A DNA stretch of 64,000 bases from Opitutia bacterium (GCA_003566885.1 PXBO01000010.1:1-64000); one strand, 5' to 3'; numbered from the stretch's first letter, positions 22,257-30,695 are shown. Program-made: numbers and translations. Notes: generated by a model from the sequence alone, not told the origin.

Positions 22257-24937
22257 ACGCCGCCTCCACGCTCCTCGCCCAACCCTCCATCCAAACCCTC
22301 GGCTGGACCCTTCTTCATTTCGTTTGGCAGGGGGCCCTGATCGCGGCGGTTTTTGCGCTCGTCCGCTTCATCCTCAGAGGCCGTTCGGCCAACTCCCGCT
22401 ACCTCGCGGGGTGCGTCACCCTATTGGCACTCCTCGCCGCGCCCGTCGTCACCTTCTCCGTACTGAACCCGGGTCCGGCAGCGCCCCATACCGCTATCGC
22501 TCACGCCGAGCCACCCCCCACGTCCTTGGCCGCAAATCCGCCTGCCCCAACGGCGTCTCCCGATACCTCGACCGCCGCTTCGGCACCGGCGACGTTCGAA
22601 CCTCCACCTTCAGCAAAAACGGTCTCACCGCTTCCCGTCCGAATCGAACCCTGGCTGCCGTGGCTCGTGGCGGCGTGGTTCCTGGGCGTGTTCGTTCTAT
22701 CGGTACGACTTCTCCTCGGTTGGATCCATGTCCGGCGTCTCAGGACTCGCGGCAACGAGCGCCTGAGTGAAACCTGGCAGCGACGCTTTGAACAACTCTG
22801 CCGCCGCATGGCGGTTTCGCGACCGGTCCGGCTGCTGAGATCGAGCCTCGTGGAAGTGCCCGCCGTCATCGGCTGTCTGCGGCCGATCGTTCTGGTGCCG
22901 GGCAGTGCGCTAACCGGCCTCACCTCCGCCCAGCTCGAATCCGTGCTGGCCCACGAGCTTGCGCACGTTCGGCGTCACGACTACCTGGTCAATCTCCTCC
23001 AGAACGTCATCGAGACCCTGCTCTTCTACCACCCGGCCGTGTGGTGGGTGTCCCGTCGGGTGCGTGAAGAGCGTGAAAACTGCTGCGACGACCTTGCCGT
23101 AGCCGTTTCGAACGAACCCGTTGTCTATGCCGAGGCCCTGGCAAGCCTCGAAGAGCTGCGCCGTTTTACGCCCCAACTTGCCCTGGGTGCCGGGGGCTCG
23201 GATCTGCTTTCCCGCGTGCGCCGCATCCTCGGTCTGCCCGATGGAACCCGCGGGTTTCGTCCGCCGCTCGCCGGTTTCATCGCCCTGCTCGGAGTCACCG
23301 TCGTATTGACCTCCATCGCCCTTTACACGGCGCTTCAGCGCGAGCCCGTTTATTATGGAAAACCGGTCAGCACCTGGATCGGCATGCTGGGCACGAGCTA
23401 CCATCAGGCCGCGCACGACGTGCTGACGACCGCGGGCGACGAGGTATTGCCCTACCTCGAAAAAGCAATCGTCGCCCGGGAGTCCTGGTTTTCACAGAAA
23501 TACCGCTCAACACACGAAGTGCTGCCCGGGCTCCTGGCCGGGATAGTCCCGGAACCCAGAAGCCGAAATTTCTTCCAAGTCCGCGCCGCCACCGCCGAAC
23601 TGATTCCGGAAGTAACCTCCGATCCCGACCTCGCCCTTCCAATCCTGATGCGGCCGTTGGACGAAGCTGATACGGCCAGTCGAGAGGCGGTACGCGCTTT
23701 GGGGGAATTCCGCAGTAGCGCCGCGCCCGCCGTTCCCAAGCTGATCTCCCTTCTAAACGATCCCGATCACCGGATGCGAAGCAGTGTCGCGGCAACACTT
23801 CACCGGATCGGACCAGCGGCTAGGGACGCGGGCCCGGTGCTTGCAGCCTTGATGGAGGACGAGGAACGTCGGGTACGCATCTTCTCGGCTCAAACTCTCG
23901 GAGCGATCGGTGCGCATCCCGATGTAGCGATTCCCGCTTTGCTCGAAGCCGCACAATCCGACGATTCCGAGCTGCGCTTCCAGGCCATACAATCGCTCGG
24001 CCGATACGGAGCCAACGCAGAGCCAGCCGTACCCGAGATCGCCGAAGCTTTGGCTGACCCGGATCCGTCTGTCCGGCGATCCGTACTGGGGGCATTGGCG
24101 GGAATCGGGTCCTTTCCCGGCGACCTCGAATCAACCATCCAGGAATTGGCGACTCACGCCGAAAGTCCATCCGAGCGCGGTTGGGCCACCCTCCTGCTCT
24201 GGAGAACCACCCCGGACGATCCCGAGCTCACGGACGAACTTGTCACTTATCTGCGCTGGTCGGACCCTCCGACAGTGGGCAGTGGTATGCTCTACCGTCT
24301 GAGCCTGATGGATCCGGTCCCCCGGCACCTCGCGCCAATCCTTCGTGAAATCGTCGACGAAGGCGATTATTTCCCGTCCCGCCGATTCGCCGCGCAAATC
24401 CTGGTTAATCTCGATCCGGAGTACGGGTCGCTCGCGCACTATTTGGAACCGACAATCGCCCCTGCAAGGTCCGGCGAACTCGATCCGGCGCGCCAACGAA
24501 TCATCGAAATCTTCGCCCGCAACCATTTCGACTCGGAACGAATCGTACCGGAATTGTTGAATCTCCTCGATGACAAAGCGCTTGCCGCCGAAGCGGTCCA
24601 TGGCTTGATCGAAACCGAGCCAATGAACCGGCCGGGAACCCACCTGCTCTCTCTCCTGTCGGACAGAAGGCCTCACGTCCAGGTTGCGGCGCTCGATGTG
24701 CTCTCGACTACAGGATACATTCCCCGTGCGGGTCTCGCCGTGCTTCCCGATCTCTTACTGCATCCCGAGGATTCCATTCGCGTTCCGGCGGCCAGGCACA
24801 CGATCACTTACGTCGGATCGTATCCCTCCGACATTCCGCCCACACTCCGCCCCGCACTCGAGGCCGCTGCTTCCGACCCGAACGAAGAATTCCGCACCCT
24901 TGCCGCCCGCGCGCTGGACCGTCTCGAAGCAGAGTGA
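22253..24937 (+). CDS. M56 (BlaR1-type) peptidase fused to HEAT-repeat domain
   Basis: 894 residues. Membrane helices at about 12-35, 43-65 and 136-156, then a zinc-peptidase core with VLAHELAHVRRHDY (HExxH) and ERENCCDDLAVAV (downstream Glu/Asp ligand region), and another helix at about 337-357 (FIALLGVTVVLTSIALYTAL). BlaR1 would continue into a penicillin-binding sensor. Here residues about 420-894 are instead HEAT repeats (AVRALGEFRSSAAPAVPKLI, DPDHRMRSSVAATLHRIG, DPSVRRSVLGALAGIG). Inferred: a membrane sensor that relieves BlaI repression when its HEAT domain meets a partner. Translationally coupled to blaI. Confidence 0.9.
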   Translation: MNAASTLLAQPSIQTLGWTLLHFVWQGALIAAVFALVRFILRGRSANSRYLAGCVTLLALLAAPVVTFSVLNPGPAAPHTAIAHAEPPPTSLAANPPAPTASPDTSTAASAPATFEPPPSAKTVSPLPVRIEPWLPWLVAAWFLGVFVLSVRLLLGWIHVRRLRTRGNERLSETWQRRFEQLCRRMAVSRPVRLLRSSLVEVPAVIGCLRPIVLVPGSALTGLTSAQLESVLAHELAHVRRHDYLVNLLQNVIETLLFYHPAVWWVSRRVREERENCCDDLAVAVSNEPVVYAEALASLEELRRFTPQLALGAGGSDLLSRVRRILGLPDGTRGFRPPLAGFIALLGVTVVLTSIALYTALQREPVYYGKPVSTWIGMLGTSYHQAAHDVLTTAGDEVLPYLEKAIVARESWFSQKYRSTHEVLPGLLAGIVPEPRSRNFFQVRAATAELIPEVTSDPDLALPILMRPLDEADTASREAVRALGEFRSSAAPAVPKLISLLNDPDHRMRSSVAATLHRIGPAARDAGPVLAALMEDEERRVRIFSAQTLGAIGAHPDVAIPALLEAAQSDDSELRFQAIQSLGRYGANAEPAVPEIAEALADPDPSVRRSVLGALAGIGSFPGDLESTIQELATHAESPSERGWATLLLWRTTPDDPELTDELVTYLRWSDPPTVGSGMLYRLSLMDPVPRHLAPILREIVDEGDYFPSRRFAAQILVNLDPEYGSLAHYLEPTIAPARSGELDPARQRIIEIFARNHFDSERIVPELLNLLDDKALAAEAVHGLIETEPMNRPGTHLLSLLSDRRPHVQVAALDVLSTTGYIPRAGLAVLPDLLLHPEDSIRVPAARHTITYVGSYPSDIPPTLRPALEAAASDPNEEFRTLAARALDRLEAE

Positions 24938-25043
24938 ACCCTTTTATCCCCCCCAACCTGAACGATTCGCCCGGATCTTCCTTCTTCAATCCGCCGACAG
25001 CTTTCCTCTGGATTCCGGCGGGCGGCTGTGCTATTGCGGGGCA

Positions 25044-26621
25044 ATGCGTTATATCCTCGGCCTAGACCTTTCCACTCAGAGTTTCTCTTCGGTGCTTATC
25101 GATCCCGACGAGAATCGTGTGATCGATTCGGAATCGGTGAGTTTCGGGAAAGATCTTCCCCAATATAAGTCGCCAAACGGTTTTCTGCCGGAGACTGAGG
25201 ACGGGCAGGTCCATTCCGACCCGCGCATGTGGCTGGAAGCGTTCGATCTCCTATTGGAGCGGATCCGGGCGAAAGGGATCGATCTGGGCCGGGTGGCCGC
25301 GGTTTCCGGGGCGGGACAGCAGCACGGCAGTGTTTATCTCGACGCGAGCTGGTTCGACCGGTTGGCGGCGCTCAAGCCGGATAAATCGCTTGCGGACCAG
25401 ATCGCGCCCGCGTTTTCCCGCACGACGTCTCCGATCTGGATGGACAGTTCGACCGGCAAGGAGTGTGCGGAGATCGCCGAAAGTCTCGGCGGCGACGCGG
25501 AGGTCTGCGCGCGGAGCGGGTCGGTGGCAATCGAACGGTTTACGGGACCGCAGATCCGGGCGTTCTGGAAGCGCGATCCCGATGCCTACGGTAATACCGC
25601 CCGCATTCACCTGGTGAGCTCGTTTATCGCAAGCCTGCTGGCGGGCCGGGAGGCCCCCATCGATCACGGCGACGGAGCGGGCATGAACCTGGCGAATATC
25701 CACCAATGGCGCTGGGACGACGACCTGGCGAAGGCGACCGCGCCGGACCTCATCGAAAAGCTCCCGCCCCTCAAGCCGTCGGCGACGGTGGTCGGGACGG
25801 TTGCGGAGTATTTTCAAAAGAAATACGGATTTTCGCCGGACGCGCGGGTTGTGGCCTTCACCGGGGACAATCCCAGCAGTCTCATAGGCATGGGCGCCGG
25901 GGCGCCGGGGCGGGTGGTCATCAGTCTCGGCACCAGCGACACGCTCTTCGCCGCCATGGAAGACTGCCACACCGATCCGCAGGGATTCGGTCATGTCTTC
26001 GGCAATCCAACCGGCGGGTACATGAGCCTACTCTGCTTTCGCAACGGTTCTTTGGCGCGCGAGAAAGTGCGCGACCGGCTGGGAGCGAGCTGGGACGATT
26101 TCGACGTCGACGGGCTGAGCGCGACCCCGCCGGGAAACAATGGCAACCTCATGATCCCTTTTTTCGGCGCGGAAGTCACCCCTCGAGGCTCCCTGCCCGA
26201 GCCAGTCCTATCAGGGGCGGACGCCTTCGTCCGTTACGACGACAAACCGGCCGTTGTGCGCGCCTGCCTGGAAGGACAGTTTCTCAACATGTGGCTGCAC
26301 ACCCGTTGGCTGGCGCAGGAGACCTCGTCGATTTCGCTCACCGGCGGCGCTTCCCAAAACAACGGCATCGCCCGGATCGTGGCCGACATCTTCGGGGCCG
26401 ACGTCAATCGTCTGGCCGTGTCCGGATCGGTGGCGCTCGGCGGCGCGCTGCGCGCGGGACAGGCGGCTCTCGGACTCGACGGCGCGGAGCTAGCGCAAAC
26501 CTTCTGCCAGCCGGACCCGGGCTCGACCGTCCGCCCCGACTCCAACGCGACCCCCGTTTACCGCAAGTTGGCGGAGACGTTTCGGGATTTGCTCGAAAAA
26601 TCGCTGCAGCCGCCGGAGTGA
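25044..26621 (+). CDS. xylB: xylulokinase-like FGGY carbohydrate kinase
   Basis: 525 residues from MRYILGLDLSTQSFSSVLID; the ORF is open far upstream through the M56 gene, but the FGGY fold starts here. Motifs: GLDLSTQS (phosphate loop), AVSGAGQQHGSVYLD, GDNPSSLIGMGAGAPG (catalytic Asp), VVISLGTSDTLFA, and SLTGGASQNNGIARIVADIF (ATP site). Phosphorylates D-xylulose or a similar ketose for entry to the pentose phosphate pathway. No xylose isomerase or transporter gene is adjacent, so the true substrate is uncertain. Confidence 0.88.
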   Translation: MRYILGLDLSTQSFSSVLIDPDENRVIDSESVSFGKDLPQYKSPNGFLPETEDGQVHSDPRMWLEAFDLLLERIRAKGIDLGRVAAVSGAGQQHGSVYLDASWFDRLAALKPDKSLADQIAPAFSRTTSPIWMDSSTGKECAEIAESLGGDAEVCARSGSVAIERFTGPQIRAFWKRDPDAYGNTARIHLVSSFIASLLAGREAPIDHGDGAGMNLANIHQWRWDDDLAKATAPDLIEKLPPLKPSATVVGTVAEYFQKKYGFSPDARVVAFTGDNPSSLIGMGAGAPGRVVISLGTSDTLFAAMEDCHTDPQGFGHVFGNPTGGYMSLLCFRNGSLAREKVRDRLGASWDDFDVDGLSATPPGNNGNLMIPFFGAEVTPRGSLPEPVLSGADAFVRYDDKPAVVRACLEGQFLNMWLHTRWLAQETSSISLTGGASQNNGIARIVADIFGADVNRLAVSGSVALGGALRAGQAALGLDGAELAQTFCQPDPGSTVRPDSNATPVYRKLAETFRDLLEKSLQPPE

Positions 26622-26752
26622 TTCCGGGACGCCGCTTTGTCCTTGCGGAGCGAGGCGTTTGGCGGGAGAAACCGCACCGCTGAACGTCCGGAAGCCCGTT
26701 GGGACGGCAGAAAACCCGATGCCGGACACCTATTGGGGTCCATCCGGTAGGG

Positions 26753-26806
26753 AAGACACTGAGGCGAAGAAAAACTCGCGCGGAGACGCTGTGGCGCGGA
26801 GGTTTC
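26753..26806. repeat. degenerate GCGGAGACGC-type array
   Basis: ACACTGAGGCGAAGAAAAAC then GCGCGGAGACGCTGTGGCGC and GGAGG: a diverged member of the 8-9 nt unit family, in the gap between xylB and TA copy B. No gene was seen in the 202-nt gap. Confidence 0.5.
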
Positions 26807-26823
26807 TTGTTATCGAAACAACC

Positions 26824-27234
26824 TCAAGACCAGTCCTCCACGATAAGGTTGGGGAGAGCGTCGAAGTGACGGATGTTCAGGGTTACGAGAATAAGCCGGT
26901 GGCGGATGGCGGTGGCGGCAATCAGCAGATCGAAATCCGCCCGGGTCGTCCCCTCAGCCTCCTGTTCGGCTTTGAGTCGTCCAAAAACCGCCGCGACCGC
27001 CTTATCTACCGCTAGCACCGCGAGCCGGTTCTCCAGGTAGTCGCGGTATTCACGCCAGAGGCGAGGGGAGTCCTTCTTCTCCAATCCGAAGAGCAATTCC
27101 GCTTCCGCGACGGCGGGTATTGCCAGCGCCGCATCACCCAACGTCCGCCAGCGGCGAATCACTCCAGGCAGCGGGCGGGGACGGAGTCTTTGAAAATAGA
27201 CACTGGTATCCAGGAGATGGGAAATAACAGCCAT
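26824..27234 (-). CDS. PIN-domain (VapC-type) toxin, copy B
   Basis: 136 residues, MAVISHLLDTSVYFQRLRPR. Same length and near-identical layout as the toxin at 20840: the shared run RPRPLPGVIRRW, AIPAVAEAELLFGLEKK, and ADFDLLIAATAIRHRLILVT with the PIN acidic residues conserved. It starts immediately after the antitoxin stop. Predicted RNase toxin. The two copies differ mainly at surface-type positions, so cross-neutralisation by the two antitoxins is possible but unknown. Confidence 0.88.
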   Translation of the reverse strand: MAVISHLLDTSVYFQRLRPRPLPGVIRRWRTLGDAALAIPAVAEAELLFGLEKKDSPRLWREYRDYLENRLAVLAVDKAVAAVFGRLKAEQEAEGTTRADFDLLIAATAIRHRLILVTLNIRHFDALPNLIVEDWS

Positions 27235-27483
27235 TTAGAATGGGGTGGGGCGATTGCGGGAAGGATCTCTGGACGGCAGCTCTAATTCCTCGGTCAACGG
27301 ACCGTAACGTGCCCGGGATTCTTCCACCGTATCCCAGACCGACCCTCCGGAATCCTCCGCCGGGACAATCCTGACCAACGGCTTGCCCCGCCGGGTCACC
27401 GTACACGGCTCACCGGTTCGTGCCACCTGGTCGCAAATTTCCGATAAACGATTCTTGGTATCGAATAGACCGAGGGTTTTCAT
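27235..27483 (-). CDS. Phd/YefM-type antitoxin, copy B
   Basis: 82 residues. MKTLGLFDTKNRLSEICDQV is identical to copy A for its first 20 residues and differs at only about a dozen positions overall, mostly in the C-terminal toxin-binding part (GGSVWDTVEESRARYGPLTE). The toxin gene follows without a gap. It has the same leaderless-type promoter as copy A. The strong N-terminal identity suggests that both antitoxins bind the same operator sequence. Confidence 0.88.
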   Translation of the reverse strand: MKTLGLFDTKNRLSEICDQVARTGEPCTVTRRGKPLVRIVPAEDSGGSVWDTVEESRARYGPLTEELELPSRDPSRNRPTPF

Positions 27484-27489
27484 AGGATT

Positions 27490-27517
27490 AATCTAGCTGG
27501 CTGGCTGCTTATGTCAA
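27490..27517 (-). promoter_or_regulatory. predicted leaderless promoter/operator of TA copy B
   Basis: On the minus strand: TTGACA (27517-27512), 16 nt, TAGATT (27495-27490), then AATCCT and the ATG at 27483. The spacer contains CCAGCCAGCTAG, as in copy A, while the surrounding bases have diverged. That conservation points to a binding site. Confidence 0.62.
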
Positions 27518-27564
27518 GGGAGTGCCACCGGTTTCCGGCTGGCCCGAAACCCGCCGTCGAACCC

Positions 27565-27599
27565 TTGACAAAATATCAAACCAGACCAGACTTGGTCTG
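27565..27599 (+). promoter_or_regulatory. predicted leaderless promoter with operator dyad of third TA pair
   Basis: TTGACA at 27565-27570, then CAGACT or AGACTT as -10 after 16 or 17 nt, ending 6-7 nt before the ATG at 27600. The inverted repeat CAGACCA-GACT-TGGTCTG (27582-27599) covers the -10 and touches the start codon. It is a good candidate for antitoxin binding. Confidence 0.6.
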
Positions 27600-27875
27600 A
27601 TGAAGGTTGTTAATATCCAGAACGCCAAAACCCATCTTTCCCGGTTGCTGGAGGATGTCGTTGCGGGCGAGGAGGTGGTGATCGCCAAAGCGGGCAAACC
27701 CCTGGCGCGGCTGACCGCTTATGAGGAGTCCCGGAAGCCGCGGAAACTGGGGGCTTTGAAGGGGGCGATCACCGAAACCTCCGACTGCTGGGCGCCGGAT
27801 CCGGAGATCGATGCGTTGTTTTACGGAGCCGAAGACGACTTGCCGGAAAACCGTGTTGCGGAAAGTCAGAGATGA
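27600..27875 (+). CDS. Phd/YefM-type antitoxin (third pair)
   Basis: 91 residues from MKVVNIQNAKTHLSRLLEDV; the listed ORF starts upstream, inside the promoter. VVAGEEVVIAKAGKPLARLTA is the typical Phd fold, and the acidic tail (DPEIDALFYGAEDDLPEN) should block the toxin. Not closely related to the two copies on the other strand. The stop overlaps the toxin ATG (ATGA). There is no leader, hence no Shine-Dalgarno sequence. Confidence 0.9.
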   Translation: MKVVNIQNAKTHLSRLLEDVVAGEEVVIAKAGKPLARLTAYEESRKPRKLGALKGAITETSDCWAPDPEIDALFYGAEDDLPENRVAESQR

Positions 27876-28249
27876 ACATCCTGCTCGATTCCCACGCCCT
27901 GATCTGGGCTCTGCACAATCCGGGCGAACTGCGGCCCGCCGCGCGCCAGGCGCTGGAAAATCCGGAAAACCTGGTGTTTTTCAGTGCCGGCGCGGCGTGG
28001 GAGTTGGAACTGAAAGCGGCCAAGGGGAAATTGGTCCTCCCGGAGCGATGGCTGGAGGCGGCAGTCGAAACCGGGTTTCGAGCGTTGCCGGTGACGGCAG
28101 AAGACGCCGCCGCCAGCGCCCGGCTTCCCTGGCATCACAACGATCCCTTCGACCGGCTGTTCATCGCCCAGGCCGCACGACGAGGCTGGCGCATGGCCAC
28201 CCGGGACGCGTTCTCGCCCCGCTACCCTGTTCGCATCCTAGCGGTTTAG
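27872..28249 (+). CDS. PIN-domain (VapC-type) toxin (third pair)
   Basis: 125 residues. MNILLDSHALIWALHNPGEL is the standard VapC opening (first Asp), then SAGAAWELELKAAKGKLVLP (Glu), HHNDPFDRLFIAQAARRGWR (Asp pair) and MATRDAFSPRYPVRIL. These acidic residues are complete, so RNase activity is expected. Coupled to its antitoxin by the ATGA overlap. It lies head-to-head with TA copy B, the two promoters being only 47 nt apart. Confidence 0.92.
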   Translation: MNILLDSHALIWALHNPGELRPAARQALENPENLVFFSAGAAWELELKAAKGKLVLPERWLEAAVETGFRALPVTAEDAAASARLPWHHNDPFDRLFIAQAARRGWRMATRDAFSPRYPVRILAV

Positions 28250-28364
28250 TGACCACGATCCGGGATCCAAGGGAACTTTTCGCGCAGATGACACATGGAA
28301 TTGGAATGTCGGGGGAATCGTTGAATGTCGTTAACGATCACAGAGCCCAACATCCGGAGAAAAC

Positions 28365-28396
28365 CTCAGCGTCTCCGCGCCTCCGCGTGAAATATT
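28365..28396 (-). repeat. CTCCGCG array in gap before trmB
   Basis: AACCTCAGCGTCTCCGCGCC followed by TCCGCGTGAAATA, another member of the 8-9 nt unit family. The 260-nt gap also has an ATTAGCGG unit at about 28478. No gene was seen. Confidence 0.55.
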
Positions 28397-28509
28397 GTGC
28401 CTTTGGGCCGGAACGAGGTAATACTGGAAGGCAAACGGTGTGAAGACCGACACCGATGGTTAAAATTTGCCGCCGCGTCAATTAGCGGTTCGATAGTCTG
28501 TCGTTTCCG

Positions 28510-29130
28510 ATGAAAGTTCCGTACGTCACCGCCGCTTTGCCGGATAACATCTCCAAAGGTTACCGACGGATCCTCGAGGCTCGTCGCGACAACCTGCTCG
28601 CATCCCTTGAGCGCGTTCCCGGCGCCCGTGAACCTTACGACCTGGAAATCGGGTGCGGGCACGGTCATTTCATGGCCGGATACGCCGCCGCGCATCCGGA
28701 GAGGTACGGCATCGGCATCGACATCTCCGGGGGACGCCTGGAACGGGCTCAACGGAAAACCGACCGGTCCGGCCTGAACAACGTCTCCTGGATCCAGGCC
28801 GAAGCGGAACTCTTCCTGGAATCCGTCCCGGAAACCATTCGGTTTTCACGTGTCTTCATTCTTTTTCCCGATCCCTGGCCCAAAAAGCGTCACCACAAGC
28901 ACCGCCTGGTGAGTTCCGGGTTCCTCAACGCGTTGGCCACCGTGTGCACGGCCGGAGCCACTCTCTATTTCCGCAGCGACCACTTTCCCTATGTGGATGC
29001 GGTGCAAAACGTCATCGCGGCGAGCTCTGAATGGGAACCGTCAGCCGACGCCCCATGGGCTTGGGAGGAACCGTCCGTGTTTCAGGAACTGGCAGATCAG
29101 TACCGCTCGCTGGTCGCTATCAGGGCGTGA
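28510..29130 (+). CDS. trmB: tRNA (guanine-N7-)-methyltransferase TrmB
   Basis: 206 residues. Methylates G46 in the tRNA variable loop using S-adenosylmethionine. Motifs: YDLEIGCGHGHFMAGYAAAH (SAM loop), GIGIDISGGRLERAQRK, and the family signature FILFPDPWPKKRHHKHRLVS (catalytic Asp plus basic tRNA-binding run). LYFRSDHFPYVDAV replaces the usual T-D-x-x-Y end motif. It starts at MKVPYVTAALP and lacks the long N-terminal extension of the E. coli enzyme. Confidence 0.95.
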   Translation: MKVPYVTAALPDNISKGYRRILEARRDNLLASLERVPGAREPYDLEIGCGHGHFMAGYAAAHPERYGIGIDISGGRLERAQRKTDRSGLNNVSWIQAEAELFLESVPETIRFSRVFILFPDPWPKKRHHKHRLVSSGFLNALATVCTAGATLYFRSDHFPYVDAVQNVIAASSEWEPSADAPWAWEEPSVFQELADQYRSLVAIRA

Positions 29131-29211
29131 GGCGAAGCGCCCGTGACTCTTATCGGAAGATTCGCTCGAGCGGGAGCCCGACGCCATAACGGCATAAACC
29201 CAACGGGCAGT

Positions 29212-29412
29212 TCAAAAAAACTCCAGCCAGGCGATCAGGAAAAACTGCAACAACGCCATGCAGAACACCAGAACCAGTGTCGCCACAAAAAACGCGTCGA
29301 GCGCCATCGTTCGTCCATTCCGTCTGCGTTTGGGCACGGAGGCCCGGCGTGCCGGTTTCTTCTTCGCGGGCCGGCGGTAGAGGGACTCGGTCAAGTTGTC
29401 TTTCGGCGGCAT
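29212..29412 (-). CDS. small basic single-pass membrane protein
   Basis: 66 residues. The N-terminal half is strongly basic (RRPAKKKPARRASVPKRRRN). The C-terminal half is one hydrophobic helix (ALDAFFVATLVLVFCMALLQ and FFLIAWLEFF), giving an expected N-in orientation. No family is recognised. It sits between trmB and rnd, which converge around it; its shape makes it more credible than the overlapping ORFs. Function unknown. Confidence 0.5.
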   Translation of the reverse strand: MPPKDNLTESLYRRPAKKKPARRASVPKRRRNGRTMALDAFFVATLVLVFCMALLQFFLIAWLEFF

Positions 29413-29519
29413 GAGGGCTAATCGGCTTTCGAGGAACCGGCAACGCGCCCGGATTCCTGAAATTCAGTCGTTGAGTTCCCCTTTGACTTTAGGGTTAAAC
29501 CGGTTCCCATACTCCAACC

Positions 29520-30695
29520 TCACTTCAGATCCAGCCCCTCCCGCAGCAGTTCGGCCTGCCAGGGCAAAAGGAGTTCGTCCATTTTAGTCTGGTTGCGGCT
29601 GAGCACCGCCAGCTGGGTGCGATTGGCGATCAGCGACGGATCGATGCCCAGCTTCGTCGCCTTCCGGTCGCGCAGCTCGCGCAACGCCTCCTGCCGCTCC
29701 AGTTCCTCCGCGCTGAACGGCTGACGGCGGCGCCCCTCGTTCGGGCGGCTGGGAAGAGAATCCGGGTCGCGTTCCCGTCCGCGCTGGATCGCCTTTTCCA
29801 ACGCTTTGCGATGCCGGGCGAAAAGGCGGGCCGGCAAGGCCTTGTGCCATTCGGTTCCCGAAGACCGTCCCGCGGCGGCGGCCACATCGACCAAAAAGTT
29901 GTTGTTCAGTATCTTGAAGGGCGGCAGATCGGCTTTTTCGGCCGACCGTTCCCTCCAGTGCCACAGTTCATAGAGCACCGCCTGGCTGCGAGGGGGGAGC
30001 CGCGTGGAGCCGGCCAATCGCCAGGCATTCTCATCCTTTTCGCCAAAACCGTCAACCGCGGCTTCGATCTGGAATTCGCAGCGCTGCTGCAGCCAATCAA
30101 CCCGCTTCTTCCGTTTCAATTCCGCCAGCATCTTCTTCCGGATCTCTTCCAGGTACAGAACGTCCTCGGCGGCATAATCAAGCATCTTTTTGGGAAGGGG
30201 TCGCTTCGACCAGTCGCTCTTCTGATGACCTTTGGGCATTTCAATGCCCACGTAATGTTCCACCAATCCCCCCAAACCGGTCTTGGGCAAGCCGAGCAAC
30301 TGGGCGCCGAGCATCGTGTCGAAAAGCCGCTCCGGACGAAAGCTGTAGTGGTCGGCCATCAGGCGCAGATCGAAATCACTGCCGTGCATGATCAACAGCC
30401 GGGTCCTGAAAACCTCCATCAGGCCCCGCATGTCCAGATCCTCCAGCACATCGACCAGGAAGATGCGATCACCCGCCTTTATCTGGAACAGGCAAATCCT
30501 GTTCCGGTAGTGGTACATGTTGTCGGCTTCGGTATCGAGCGGCACCTCATCGAAGTTCGCGATAATATCGACCAGAGTATCCAGTTCCTCCTGCCGGTCG
30601 ATCCATTCGTAGGCTTTGCTCACTCGCGTTTTCGTTTCGGTTCGATTCGGCAAACGAAAGAGTCGGCGCCAAGGCGCCCCGGAGATAAATTTCAT
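29520..30695 (-). CDS. rnd: ribonuclease D (DEDDy 3'-5' exonuclease)
   Basis: 391 residues as listed; a GTG at 30623 (VSKAYEWIDRQEELD) could be the true start, since the first 24 residues look unlike the family. Exo motifs: PLDTEADNMYHYRNRICLFQ (Asp-x-Glu), IMHGSDFDLRLM (Asp), and MLDYAAEDVLYLEEI (Tyr-x-x-x-Asp). An HRDC-type helical domain follows (LYELWHWRERSAEKADLPPF), plus a second one near the end. The enzyme trims tRNA and other small RNA 3' ends in the cytoplasm. It diverges from queC. Confidence 0.9.
   Translation of the reverse strand: MKFISGAPWRRLFRLPNRTETKTRVSKAYEWIDRQEELDTLVDIIANFDEVPLDTEADNMYHYRNRICLFQIKAGDRIFLVDVLEDLDMRGLMEVFRTRLLIMHGSDFDLRLMADHYSFRPERLFDTMLGAQLLGLPKTGLGGLVEHYVGIEMPKGHQKSDWSKRPLPKKMLDYAAEDVLYLEEIRKKMLAELKRKKRVDWLQQRCEFQIEAAVDGFGEKDENAWRLAGSTRLPPRSQAVLYELWHWRERSAEKADLPPFKILNNNFLVDVAAAAGRSSGTEWHKALPARLFARHRKALEKAIQRGRERDPDSLPSRPNEGRRRQPFSAEELERQEALRELRDRKATKLGIDPSLIANRTQLAVLSRNQTKMDELLLPWQAELLREGLDLK

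Noticed and set aside
24684-25043. N-terminal 120 codons of the xylulokinase ORF
   Set aside because: Overlaps the M56-HEAT gene in another frame. FGGY sequence starts at 25044.
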